Shown in pieces: positions 6,671-14,778 of a stretch of 23,855 bases of DNA. The stretch comes from Lentisphaeria bacterium (GTDB lineage: Bacteria > Verrucomicrobiota > Lentisphaeria > Victivallales > Victivallaceae). Made by a program: the position numbers and the translations under genes. The DNA lies in the NCBI GenBank assembly GCA_900768515.1, contig CAAGDG010000160.1:1-23855 (forward strand), written 5' to 3'. The notes under the pieces were generated by a model. It was given only the letters and a program-made list of their open reading frames with translations. It was not told where the DNA came from and searched no databases. The first letter of the stretch is position 1, and every line of letters begins with the position of its first letter.

Positions 6671-7882
6671 ATGATGTTCAAACGAATGCTTGCCCTCCTG
6701 ACCGGTGGTGCGCTGCTGACGGCGCTCCATCCGATGCCGGCCGGTGCCGAACCGGTGGTTGTGACCAAAACCGTCCGGGAAAATCCGACTCTCTTTTTCC
6801 GGGGGATTGAAGGAGATCCGACCCTGACGAAGGAGATAAACTCCTTTCTCGGAGCCTGCGGCTGGTTCGATCTGACAACCGACCCGCAGGCGAGCTACAC
6901 GCTCGCGGGCGGCCGTTCCGGCACGGGGATCCGGCTCGATCTCTCAATGGGAGGCGCACCGGTCGGAAGCTGGCAGCTCTCCGCCGGTTCCGACAGCCGC
7001 GCGGTTGCCAAGCGGGCGGTGGACGTGGTGCTGGAAAAGAGCTTCAAGGATCTGAATATCCGCGGATTCTGCACGACCCGGATCGCGTTCTGCGCCGAGA
7101 CCGCTCCGGGGATCCGCAACATCTACGCCTGCGACATCGACGGCGGCGATGTCGAGCAGATCACCAATTACAATACACTCTGCGTTGAGCCGTGCTGGTT
7201 CCCGGACGGCCGGTCGATCGGCTACTCCCGCTACAACAAGACCGGCATGGATGTGATCGAGACCCGGCTCCAGCCGAAAGCGAGCCGCCGGCTCAGTTCG
7301 TTTGCGGGGATCAACGCCGGCGCCGCGATCAGTCCGGACGGGCGGAACCTCGCCGTGATCCTCAGCCCCGATCATCGGGTGGACCTCTATGTGATTCCGA
7401 TCGGCAGCACCCGTCCGCGCCGCCTGACCCGGAGCATTGCGGTGGAGGCGTCTCCCTGCTGGAGTCCGGACGGGCGCGAGATCGCGTTCGTCAGCGACGA
7501 AACCGGAGTTCCCCGGATTCACATCCTCTCGGTCGACGGCTCCAACCGGCGGATTCTGCGTCCGCTGGGGCGTGACGCGGTGACTCCCGACTGGTCGAGC
7601 GACGGCAAGATCGTCTACTCCACCCGGATCGATGGCCGCTACACGGTGGCGGTTCACAACACCGCCCGGCCCGGCGAACCCGACGTCCGCGCCACCACGG
7701 AACCGGGCAACTGGGAGTCTCCCGCCTGGGCCGCCGACAACCGGCATGTGGTCTGCAAACGGAGCGACGGACGCAAATCCTCTCTTTATGTGATCGACAC
7801 CCGCACCGGGAAGGTCCGGCCGCTGATCGTCACCCCGTACAATCTCTCGATGCCGGTCTGGCAGCGGGGAAGGAGCATTTGA
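6671..7882 (+). CDS. tolB: TolB-type periplasmic beta-propeller protein
   Basis: The 403-residue protein has a signal peptide (hydrophobic stretch to about residue 26, probable cleavage after AGA). An N-terminal TolB-like domain follows (about 30-135, including FFRGIEGDPTLTKEINSFLG and the SYTLAGG strand), then a six-bladed propeller. Propeller repeats are visible as CWFPDGRSIGYS, AISPDGRNLAVI, CWSPDGREIAFVSD, DWSSDGKIVYST and AWAADNRHVVCK, each followed by a strand and a sugar-like turn. TolB works in the periplasm with Pal and TolA to maintain the outer membrane. No tolA, tolQ, tolR or pal lies in this window. The start has GAAAGGTG upstream. A TTGA overlap or a two-base gap (depending on the folC start) joins it to folC, so they are co-transcribed. 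Confidence 0.87.
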   Translation: MMFKRMLALLTGGALLTALHPMPAGAEPVVVTKTVRENPTLFFRGIEGDPTLTKEINSFLGACGWFDLTTDPQASYTLAGGRSGTGIRLDLSMGGAPVGSWQLSAGSDSRAVAKRAVDVVLEKSFKDLNIRGFCTTRIAFCAETAPGIRNIYACDIDGGDVEQITNYNTLCVEPCWFPDGRSIGYSRYNKTGMDVIETRLQPKASRRLSSFAGINAGAAISPDGRNLAVILSPDHRVDLYVIPIGSTRPRRLTRSIAVEASPCWSPDGREIAFVSDETGVPRIHILSVDGSNRRILRPLGRDAVTPDWSSDGKIVYSTRIDGRYTVAVHNTARPGEPDVRATTEPGNWESPAWAADNRHVVCKRSDGRKSSLYVIDTRTGKVRPLIVTPYNLSMPVWQRGRSI

Positions 7883-7884
7883 CT

Positions 7885-9189
7885 GTGAACGAAACGAATA
7901 CGAAGGAATATCTGGACTCCCTCTCGATGTTCGGGATCCGTCCCGGACTGGAGAATACGGTGGAGCTTCTGGACCGGGCCGGCCATCCGGAACGGGATTT
8001 GAAATTCATCCATATCGCCGGAACCAACGGAAAGGGTTCGGTCGGCGCCATGCTTGATTGTGCGCTGCGGGCGTCGGGGTTCACCACCGGTTTCTACTCC
8101 TCGCCCCACCTGATCGACATCCGGGAACGGTTCCGGGTGAACGGGCTGGCGGTGTCGCAGGAGGATTTCGACCACTACGCCGCCGAACTTGCCGCGGCCG
8201 CCCGCCGCGACACCGGTCACGACTGCCGTTTCACCTATTTCGAATTCACCACCGTGCTGGCCGCGATGATCTTCGCCCGGGCCGGCGTGGATGTGGTGAT
8301 CTGGGAGACCGGCATGGGCGGCCGTCTCGACGCGACCAATGTGGTCACTCCGATCGCCTCGGTGATCACCAACATCGCGCTCGACCATCAGGCCTACCTC
8401 GGCGACACCCTCGAAAAGATCGCCGGCGAGAAGGCCGGCATCATCAAGCCTGGGATTCCGGTCTTTCTCGGCGTGATGCCGGCCAAGGCGCGTCAGGTTC
8501 TGGAGAGGCGCGCCTGGCAACAGGGGGCGCCGTGTTCGGATGCGGCTTCCGGACTGCTGGAAATGGAAGGATATCGATTCCGCGACGGGGTTTTTGAGCA
8601 GGAATTTGAGTTTGAGGAGCGGCGGATCCGGCTGCCGCTGCTCGGGGCGATGCAGCGGACCAACTTCCGATTGGTCGCCTCGGTGCTCAAATTTCTGGTC
8701 CGCCGGCTCGGCGTCGATTATGATCGGGCGCTGGCGGGACTGGCGGGAGTCCGCTGGCCGGGCCGCTGCCAGATGCTCAATCCGAGGCTGTTGGTCGACG
8801 GCGGACACAATCCGGACGGATTGTCGGCGCTTGCCGAAGCGTTGCATGAAATCTTCCCGGAGGAGAAGTTCACGGTGGTGTTCGCCGGCTTCCGGGACAA
8901 GGATGTCGATTCCAGTCTCCGGCTGATCGCTCCGCTGGCGGGGGCGTTCCGCTTCGTGCCGCTGCACGAGTCGGACCGGCCCAGCTACAGCGGCGAGGAG
9001 CTCTGCCGGATGGCGGCCGGGGCGGGGATTCGCGTCCCCTGTCACGCCGAGCAGAACGCTCTGCTGGCCGTCAACGCGGCTCTTGCCGACGGATCGGGGC
9101 GGCGGGTGCTTGCGGCGGGGTCGCTCTATCTGGTCGGAGAGGTGCTGTCGGCGTTTTCCAGTCGTGACGGCGTGCTCGACCTGGTCTGA
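7885..9189 (+). CDS. folC: Folylpolyglutamate / dihydrofolate synthase
   Basis: The 434-residue cytoplasmic Mur-ligase-family enzyme adds glutamate to dihydropteroate and/or to folates, using ATP. Motifs are the P-loop GTNGKGS (about 46-52), SSPHL shortly after, FEFTTVLA, the family signature GMGGRLDATN, NIALDHQAYLG, AGEKAGIIKPG, and the C-terminal-domain DGGHNPDG. The GTG at 7885 is chosen because AGGAG (7871-7875) is nine bases upstream. A TTG at 7879 is in frame but only three bases from that site. The gene follows tolB directly, and lon begins 47 bases later. Whether it has both synthase activities cannot be told from the sequence. Confidence 0.93.
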   Translation: MNETNTKEYLDSLSMFGIRPGLENTVELLDRAGHPERDLKFIHIAGTNGKGSVGAMLDCALRASGFTTGFYSSPHLIDIRERFRVNGLAVSQEDFDHYAAELAAAARRDTGHDCRFTYFEFTTVLAAMIFARAGVDVVIWETGMGGRLDATNVVTPIASVITNIALDHQAYLGDTLEKIAGEKAGIIKPGIPVFLGVMPAKARQVLERRAWQQGAPCSDAASGLLEMEGYRFRDGVFEQEFEFEERRIRLPLLGAMQRTNFRLVASVLKFLVRRLGVDYDRALAGLAGVRWPGRCQMLNPRLLVDGGHNPDGLSALAEALHEIFPEEKFTVVFAGFRDKDVDSSLRLIAPLAGAFRFVPLHESDRPSYSGEELCRMAAGAGIRVPCHAEQNALLAVNAALADGSGRRVLAAGSLYLVGEVLSAFSSRDGVLDLV

Positions 9190-9236
9190 TGCGTGTTTGC
9201 TGAACGATTCAACTCAAAAGTGAGAGACAAAACCTT

Positions 9237-11681
9237 ATGGCGGACTCCTCCTCTGTGATCACCGTTCCCGGAGTTTCCGGGGCGGCGGAGCCGGCGGCTC
9301 CCTTTTTCGACCTGCGCGAGCCGGTCATCTATCCGTACAGTCTGACCCCTCTGACGGTGGAGGGCGAGATGAATGCGGCCGCGCTGCGTGTCGCGATGGC
9401 GGGCGACCGTCTGCTTGCGCTGTTTCCGGAACTGCCGGATGAGGCGGACACGGACCGTCTGCCGATTCCGATTTCACTGAAGGTTTTTTCCTTTCAGGAG
9501 AAGCAGCGCTCCGCCGCGGGGATACTGGTCCGGGTGGTCAAGGAGCTGAAGTTCCCCGATGGTTCCGTCCGGATTCTGGTGCGCGGTATTCGCAGGATCT
9601 TCCACACCGAATTTTTTCCCTCCGTCGGTGGAGTGACGATCGCCCGCTTTGTTCCGGTGGTGGAGAGCGGGGACGGGCGCAGTCCGGATATCCGCGCCCG
9701 GGTCAAGGGAGCCGGCGCGCTGTTTCAGGAGCTGGCCGGGATGCTTCCCGGAATTTCCGAGGAACTTCAGGTCGCGGTGTTGAACGCCGGCTCTCCGGGC
9801 CGTTTCTGCGACCTGGTGGCCGACGCGCTGAATTTCAGCTATCTGGAGAAGGTGCTGCTGCTGGCGCTCAGCGACCTCCGGCCGCGGCTCGAACTGCTGA
9901 CCATCCTGATGAATCGCGAAGTTGAATGCGTCCGGATGGGGATGAAAATCCAGAACGACGTGCGCGAATCGCTGGGGCAGCAGCAGCGGGAGACCTTCCT
10001 GCGGGAACAGCTGCGGGCGATTCAGCAGCAGCTGGAGGAGGACACCCGCAACCCCGACATCGTGGAGCTGGAGGCCCGGATCCGGGCGACCGAACTGCCG
10101 ACGAAGGTGCTGGAGGTGGTCCGCAAGGAGCTCTCCCGGCTGGAGGTGATTCCGCAGGCGGCTCCCGAGTACCACATCGCCTATACCTATTTGAACTGGC
10201 TGCTGGATGTGCCGTGGCTCAAGTTCACCGAGGACCGGCTCGACTGCGCCGAGGCGGAACGGGTCCTGGAAGCCGACCACTACGGGCTGCGGGATGTGAA
10301 GGAGCGGATTCTGGAGTTTCTTGCGGTGCTTCAGCTCAAATCCAGTGATGACCGCAAGGCGCCGATTCTTTGTCTGGTGGGACCGCCGGGGGTGGGAAAG
10401 ACCTCTCTCGGTCAGTCGATCGCAAGGGCGATGAACCGCAATTTCGTGCGGGTTTCGCTGGGCGGCGTCCATGACGAGGCGGAAATCCGCGGCCACCGGC
10501 GGACCTATGTCGGGGCCTTGCCGGGGCGGATCATCCAGAGTCTGAAGAAAGCCGGCAGCGGCAATCCGGTCTTCATGCTCGACGAGATCGACAAGCTGGC
10601 CAGCGACTTCCGGGGGGATCCGGCCTCCGCGCTGCTCGAGGTGCTCGATCCCGCCCAGAACTGTGCCTTCAACGACCACTATCTGGAGCTCGACTGCGAT
10701 TTGAGCCGGGTTTTCTTCATCGCGACCGCCAATCTGCTTGACACCATTCCGGAGCCGTTGCGGGACCGGATGGAGATCATCCGGCTGCCCGGTTACACTT
10801 CGTTCGAAAAGCGGGAGATCGCCCGACGCTATCTGGTTCCCCGCCAGGTGCGGGAAAACGGGCTTCCGGTCAAGCGGATCCGTTTTCTGATGGCGGCGGT
10901 GGATGAGTTGATCGACCATTACACCCGCGAGGCGGGGGTCCGGGAGCTGGAACGTTCGATCGGGCAGGTCTGCCGCCGGATAGCCCGCCGGATTGTCGAG
11001 GGAAAAACCGGATACGATGAAACGGTCCGGGTGGACGCCGCCCTGGTCCGGGAACTGCTCGGCCCCCGCAAATTCCTGCTGGACGAGGCGGAGAACCGGA
11101 CCGGTCCGGGGTGCGCCACCGGCATGGCCTGGACCAGCTGCGGCGGCGTGATCATGCCGGTCGAAATCATCGCGATTCCCGGAGGGAAGGGGGGATTGAA
11201 ACTGACCGGTTCCCTCGGCAAGGTGCTGCAGGAGTCGGCGGAGACCGCGTTCAGTCTGGTGCGTTCCCGTGCCTCGGAGTGGGGCGTGGAGCCGGAGTTC
11301 TTCACCGGCCACGATTTTCACATTCACATGCCGGACGGGGCAACGCCGAAAGATGGTCCGTCCGCGGGGATCACGCTGACATTGGCGCTGATTTCACTGT
11401 TGACCGGGACGCCGCTGCGTCCCCGGCTGGCGATGACCGGAGAGATCACGCTCCGCGGCCGGGTCACCGCGGTCGGCGGCATCCGCGAAAAGGTGGTTGC
11501 CGCGCTGCGGGCCGGGATCCGCACGGTGATTCTGCCGGAGGAGAACCGGAAAGATACGCTGGAGATTCCGGAAGAGGTGCGCGGAAAGCTGGAAATGCAT
11601 TTTGTCCGCGATTTTGAACAGGCGCTGAAAATCGCCTTCGACCGGCCGGGGAAGACGGGAAAGGAGCATTCGTCACGATGA
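9237..11681 (+). CDS. lon: ATP-dependent Lon protease (LonA type)
   Basis: The 814-residue protein has the full LonA layout: an N-terminal substrate-recognition domain (about 20-215), a coiled helical linker (240-340, with REQLRAIQQQLEED), an AAA+ domain with Walker A GPPGVGKT at 382-389 and Walker B FMLDEID shortly after, and a C-terminal protease domain. The catalytic serine is S709 in PKDGPSAG and the partner lysine is K752 in IREKVVAA. Their 43-residue spacing equals that of E. coli Lon. It degrades misfolded and regulatory proteins in the cytoplasm. GAGAGAC precedes the ATG. The last four bases overlap the start of the next gene. I see no heat-shock type promoter immediately upstream, so it probably depends on the tolB-folC transcript. 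Confidence 0.96.
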   Translation: MADSSSVITVPGVSGAAEPAAPFFDLREPVIYPYSLTPLTVEGEMNAAALRVAMAGDRLLALFPELPDEADTDRLPIPISLKVFSFQEKQRSAAGILVRVVKELKFPDGSVRILVRGIRRIFHTEFFPSVGGVTIARFVPVVESGDGRSPDIRARVKGAGALFQELAGMLPGISEELQVAVLNAGSPGRFCDLVADALNFSYLEKVLLLALSDLRPRLELLTILMNREVECVRMGMKIQNDVRESLGQQQRETFLREQLRAIQQQLEEDTRNPDIVELEARIRATELPTKVLEVVRKELSRLEVIPQAAPEYHIAYTYLNWLLDVPWLKFTEDRLDCAEAERVLEADHYGLRDVKERILEFLAVLQLKSSDDRKAPILCLVGPPGVGKTSLGQSIARAMNRNFVRVSLGGVHDEAEIRGHRRTYVGALPGRIIQSLKKAGSGNPVFMLDEIDKLASDFRGDPASALLEVLDPAQNCAFNDHYLELDCDLSRVFFIATANLLDTIPEPLRDRMEIIRLPGYTSFEKREIARRYLVPRQVRENGLPVKRIRFLMAAVDELIDHYTREAGVRELERSIGQVCRRIARRIVEGKTGYDETVRVDAALVRELLGPRKFLLDEAENRTGPGCATGMAWTSCGGVIMPVEIIAIPGGKGGLKLTGSLGKVLQESAETAFSLVRSRASEWGVEPEFFTGHDFHIHMPDGATPKDGPSAGITLTLALISLLTGTPLRPRLAMTGEITLRGRVTAVGGIREKVVAALRAGIRTVILPEENRKDTLEIPEEVRGKLEMHFVRDFEQALKIAFDRPGKTGKEHSSR

Positions 11682-12403
11682 GATCATTTCTGACTGCGCT
11701 GTTGTTGATGGCCGCGTTTGTTTCCGGTGCGGCCGAGGCTTTGCCGCTGGACGAGTTTCTGAACCGGACGCGCAATCCGCAGCCCTTCTCCAGCTACGCG
11801 ATGCTGGAGGGGGAGGTGCAGCACCGCCGCCGCGGGGAGGATCCGCAGTCCGCCCCGCTCTATTTCGGGATCATCCTGCAGCCGGAACGGATGACCGGTC
11901 AGATCGTGATCGACGGCAGCGAGGGATATCTGCTGGGACAGACCCGGAAGGGAGGAACCGCCTCCCAGAGCGCGGTTCCGCAGGGAAAGAGCGCGGAAAA
12001 CCGCCTTGGCCGGATGGGCATCCGGCCTTCCGACCTGACCATGAGCTTTCTCTACTATCCCGCGGAGAAGGAGCTGCCGGCGGAGACGGTCCGCACCGTT
12101 CCCTGCCGGGTGGTGGAGCTGGTCGAGCCGAATGGCGGGGAACGGGTCCGGGTCTACATTGCCCGCGACTACTTTTTCCCGCTCAAGGCGGAGTTTTTCC
12201 TTCCGGACAATCCGGATGCTCCCTACCGGACGCTGGAGGTCAGCAGCTTCAAGAAGTCGAACGATCTCTATTATACCGACGAACTGGGGCTTTACGGTCC
12301 CGGCTGGCGAACCCGGATCCGGTTCGACAAGGCGGAAGTTGCCCCGTACGATCCGGCCCATCCGCCGGCGGTGATCCGTCCGCTTCCCGCCGCGTCCAAA
12401 TAG
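11678..12403 (+). CDS. LolA-fold outer-membrane lipoprotein-sorting-like protein
   Basis: The 241-residue protein begins with a signal peptide (hydrophobic 4-18, probable cleavage after AEA near 21). The mature part is rich in short strands and resembles the LolA-like/outer membrane lipoprotein-sorting family. It has a leading helix (PLDEFLNRTRNPQPFSSYAM), strands with Arg-rich turns, the segment MGIRPSDLTMSFLYYPAEKE, then CRVVELVEPNGGERVRVYIA and a strand pair ending in RTRIRF. Such proteins bind lipid or lipoprotein acyl chains in the periplasm. True LolA identity is not certain, because members of this family differ from E. coli LolA. The start overlaps the lon stop (ATGA), so translation is coupled. 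It ends an operon with tolB, folC and lon. Confidence 0.75.
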   Translation: MRSFLTALLLMAAFVSGAAEALPLDEFLNRTRNPQPFSSYAMLEGEVQHRRRGEDPQSAPLYFGIILQPERMTGQIVIDGSEGYLLGQTRKGGTASQSAVPQGKSAENRLGRMGIRPSDLTMSFLYYPAEKELPAETVRTVPCRVVELVEPNGGERVRVYIARDYFFPLKAEFFLPDNPDAPYRTLEVSSFKKSNDLYYTDELGLYGPGWRTRIRFDKAEVAPYDPAHPPAVIRPLPAASK

Positions 12404-12437
12404 GGGGGGGACGGTTGCCGCGGGCCGCTCCTCGCTG

Positions 12438-12713
12438 TCAGAGGAGGATCGGCGCCAGAATTCCGAGGCTGACCAGAAAGAGGCAGCTCAGTCCGCACCA
12501 GCTCCAGTGCAGGATCCGCCGGGGATTCCGGACCCGGCGGAGCAGAGGATCGGAAAAGAGCAGCAGAAGAGCCAGAAGCACCATCGCGAACACCGCCAGA
12601 AGCGGAATCCAGACCGCTCCCGGCTTCTCAAACAGTTGCCGGTTCCGGTGCAGCAGCCGGAGTATGATCACCCCCCAGCAGAGACAGAAGAGCAGGTTCA
12701 GGAACTTCCACAT
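12438..12713 (-). CDS. Small three-helix membrane protein, 91 aa
   Basis: I do not recognise the family. Three hydrophobic helices are visible: about residues 3-20 (FLNLLFCLCWGVIILRLL), 34-54 (VWIPLLAVFAMVLLALLLLF) and 70-90. An Arg-rich linker (RRVRNPRRIL) lies between the second and third, predicting that this loop is cytoplasmic. I chose the ATG at 12713 because a GGGAGG site sits about eight bases upstream. A longer frame reaches 12779 but starts in the promoter. A well-formed promoter at 12751-12779 supports expression as a single gene. It converges on the LolA-fold gene with a 34-base gap containing a CTCCTC/GAGGAG hairpin. Confidence 0.65.
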   Translation of the reverse strand: MWKFLNLLFCLCWGVIILRLLHRNRQLFEKPGAVWIPLLAVFAMVLLALLLLFSDPLLRRVRNPRRILHWSWCGLSCLFLVSLGILAPILL

Positions 12714-12750
12714 GATTCCCCCCTCCCGGGTTTTTCCCCATTCTGCAATA

Positions 12751-12779
12751 ATTATGATTGAAATGGAGGAAAAAGGCAA
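12751..12779 (-). promoter_or_regulatory. Promoter for the small membrane protein
   Basis: On the minus strand TTGCCT (12774-12779), 17 bases, then CATAAT (12751-12756), which is 5/6 to the -10 consensus. The start point would be near 12744, leaving a leader of about 30 bases that includes the G-rich ribosome binding site. Confidence 0.55.
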
Positions 12780-12957
12780 CCGTGGAAAATAAAAAAACCT
12801 GTTTTTTTCTGAAAAAGGGAGAGGCTTGCCATTTCCGGTTCCCCGGAGGCACTGCGACGGAAGACGGAAATCTCGTGTCGGACAGGAGCGGACGGGGAGA
12901 AGGCGAGTCCAACGCCGTTCGCCGGTGAAGATTCACGGGGAACCTCCCCGGGGCCGG

Positions 12958-14595
12958 TCAGTTGTCGGCGGCGGGACGGAGGGTCCCCTTCCAGAGGAAG
13001 AGCCGGTGTCCGCGGTAGGAGTAGTCCGGAGCGAGCAGGTTGACCCAGCTGCGATCGGGATATTGCGGAAACTCCGTGCTGATCAGGTAGACCACCTCTT
13101 CCGTGGTCGGAAGCTCATCCAGTTCCAGAATCCGGCGGACCTCGGTCCCGGAGTAATAGAGTTCCCCGTAGAGGTCGAGGATGTTGCTCTTGTAGAGTTT
13201 TCCGGCCGGTTCCCGGGCCAGCGCCGCTGCCACGGTTTCTCCGAAAATCCGCTTGTCGTTCTCCTGTGCCCGGTAGGGTTGCATGACATTCCAGTAGAAG
13301 AGTCCGCCCGCGACCGAGATCAACAGCAGGATCAGCCAGACCGGCCAGCTGTTTCTTCCGTGCCGGATCGCCATCGCCAGCACCGCGGTGACCGCAGCCG
13401 CGGCCGCGGCGGAGAGCAGGTAGCTTTGCGGTTCCCGGAAGGCGAGCGAACGGCCGAGGCTGATGAAGGGGGTCAGCCACGCCTCCGGCACGAAACAGAC
13501 CGCCAGCAGCAGAGCCGCACAGAAGAATGCGAAGATTTCACCGATCACCAGGAGTCTGCGGATTTTGAATCCGTACCGGCGCATTGCCAGTTCGTAGTGG
13601 ATGCCGACCAGAATCGACCATGGTCCGAGCAGAAAGAAGATTTCGCGCGGATCGTTTTCCGGCAGCAGCCAGAGCAGTCCGAGCGTCGCAAAGCAGAGTG
13701 TGCGCAGGTAGCGGCTGAAAATCGGGGTTTCGTCGAGCGCCTGCAGCGCCACGCAGAAGGGGATCCAGGCGATCAGGGTCCACGGCATCAGCCGCAGCGG
13801 CAGTTCGATCGGGAACATCAGCACGTTGGCGAGGTAGTCCTGGAAACTGTTGTCCTGCCAGAGAAACTCCTGGAGCATCGCTCCCCGGTTGGAGAGTTCC
13901 CATCCGGAGAAGAGCCAGAATCCGACCGTCGCGGCCAGGAGCGTTATTCCGACCGCGAATCCCGGCTTGCTGAACTTCGACTTTACCGAAAGCGGCCGCC
14001 GGAAGAAGAACATCGGAAACACGAAGAAGAGCAGCACCGGGAAGCCGCCGGCGAGAAATCCGAGCGAAAGCAGCGCCAGGTTGAAGATCCATCCCTGATT
14101 CCAGCTGTTCCGCCGGATTCCGAACTGGAAGAAGACCAGCTGCGCGGCCAGCAGCAGGAACGCCGAGGTGGTCGCCGGGTAGCCGTCCGTCCCTTTTTCG
14201 ACCGAGAGCCAGCTGCTCAGGAACATCGCCGCCGCCACACAGCCGGAACGCCAGGAGCGTTCGCTCGCCGCCGCGAAATAGACCAGGACCGCAGTCGCTC
14301 CGAGCATGATCACCGAGACCAGCCGGAGCGCGTACTCCATCGGCACTCCGGTCAACCGGAAGAGCAGCGAAACCAGCGCCGGAAACAGCGGAAACGCCGT
14401 CTGACTGGTTACGCCGTGGGCGGTCACCACCGCCGAATGAAGGTCGTATTCGGCGGCCTGGACGGCGTAGAGCCCCTCTTCCCGGAAGAGTTCGCGGATT
14501 CCCAGTCCCCAGGGTTCATACAGCGCGAGGAAAGCCGCGATCAGAATGAGGATCCCGGCCCAGCCCGCAATCGGTTTTTCCTTGAAAATGCCCAT
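12958..14595 (-). CDS. GT39/ArnT-like membrane glycosyltransferase
   Basis: The 545-residue protein has about 11-12 membrane helices and a soluble C-terminal part (about 450-545). The first periplasmic loop has LFREEGLYAVQAAEY, which matches the acidic-Tyr motif of the ArnT/PMT-type (GT-C) fold, where a carboxylate binds the lipid-phosphate sugar donor. The next helix begins with TAFPLFPALVSLLFRLTGV, as in ArnT relatives. A polyprenyl-phosphate sugar would be transferred to lipid A, another glycolipid or a protein on the periplasmic side. The substrate cannot be assigned. The ATG at 14595 begins the plausible protein, and the upstream frame is only an antisense shadow of the transporter gene. 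No ribosome binding site is visible, and the promoter -10 ends six bases before the ATG. Confidence 0.82.
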   Translation of the reverse strand: MGIFKEKPIAGWAGILILIAAFLALYEPWGLGIRELFREEGLYAVQAAEYDLHSAVVTAHGVTSQTAFPLFPALVSLLFRLTGVPMEYALRLVSVIMLGATAVLVYFAAASERSWRSGCVAAAMFLSSWLSVEKGTDGYPATTSAFLLLAAQLVFFQFGIRRNSWNQGWIFNLALLSLGFLAGGFPVLLFFVFPMFFFRRPLSVKSKFSKPGFAVGITLLAATVGFWLFSGWELSNRGAMLQEFLWQDNSFQDYLANVLMFPIELPLRLMPWTLIAWIPFCVALQALDETPIFSRYLRTLCFATLGLLWLLPENDPREIFFLLGPWSILVGIHYELAMRRYGFKIRRLLVIGEIFAFFCAALLLAVCFVPEAWLTPFISLGRSLAFREPQSYLLSAAAAAAVTAVLAMAIRHGRNSWPVWLILLLISVAGGLFYWNVMQPYRAQENDKRIFGETVAAALAREPAGKLYKSNILDLYGELYYSGTEVRRILELDELPTTEEVVYLISTEFPQYPDRSWVNLLAPDYSYRGHRLFLWKGTLRPAADN

Positions 14596-14601
14596 CGTGG
14601 T

Positions 14602-14630
14602 AATATAGTTTCTCCGGGACGGAGTTGCAA
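14602..14630 (-). promoter_or_regulatory. Promoter predicting a leaderless glycosyltransferase mRNA
   Basis: On the minus strand TTGCAA (14625-14630), a 17-base spacer and TATATT (14602-14607). Only six bases separate the -10 from the ATG at 14595, so the first transcribed base would be at or next to the A of the start codon. Confidence 0.5.
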
Positions 14631-14660
14631 GATTCCGGCCGCGGCAAAAATGAGTTTTTT

Positions 14661-14694
14661 CGCCGTCCGGGAGATCCTCCGCTCCCGGACGGCG
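14661..14694. repeat. Perfect 13-bp inverted repeat between divergent promoters
   Basis: Arms CGCCGTCCGGGAG (14661-14673) and CTCCCGGACGGCG (14682-14694) flank an eight-base spacer. A T6 run precedes it on the plus strand. On either strand no T-run follows it, so it is not a usual intrinsic terminator. It lies 30 bases from the -35 of the glycosyltransferase promoter and 24 bases from the -35 of the transporter promoter. Confidence 0.7.
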
Positions 14695-14718
14695 GGGGAG
14701 GGCGGCCGGGTGTCCCGC

Positions 14719-14747
14719 TTGAATCAGACAGGTTCCGGTGGTATTTT
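14719..14747 (+). promoter_or_regulatory. Promoter for the DMT transporter gene
   Basis: TTGAAT (14719-14724), 17 bases, then TATTTT (14742-14747). The start point near 14754 would give a leader of about 25 bases carrying AAGGGGGG as the ribosome binding site. Confidence 0.4.
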
Positions 14748-14778
14748 GTGCTGCGGAAAATGAAGGGGGGTGTCGGAT

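Noticed and set aside
9474..11327. 617-codon open frame antisense to lon
   Set aside because: Long antisense frames are expected in GC-rich genes with strong third-position bias. The translation is low-complexity and has no domain, while lon has all its motifs.
12429..12447. Bidirectional terminator between the convergent genes at 12403 and 12438
   Set aside because: The CTCCTC/GAGGAG stem is only six pairs and has no T-run. It overlaps the last codons of the small membrane gene.
12826..14763. 645-codon open frame on the plus strand over the glycosyltransferase gene
   Set aside because: The translation is a mix of Arg, Gln, Glu and Pro typical of an antisense shadow. The opposite strand encodes a clear multi-helix protein.
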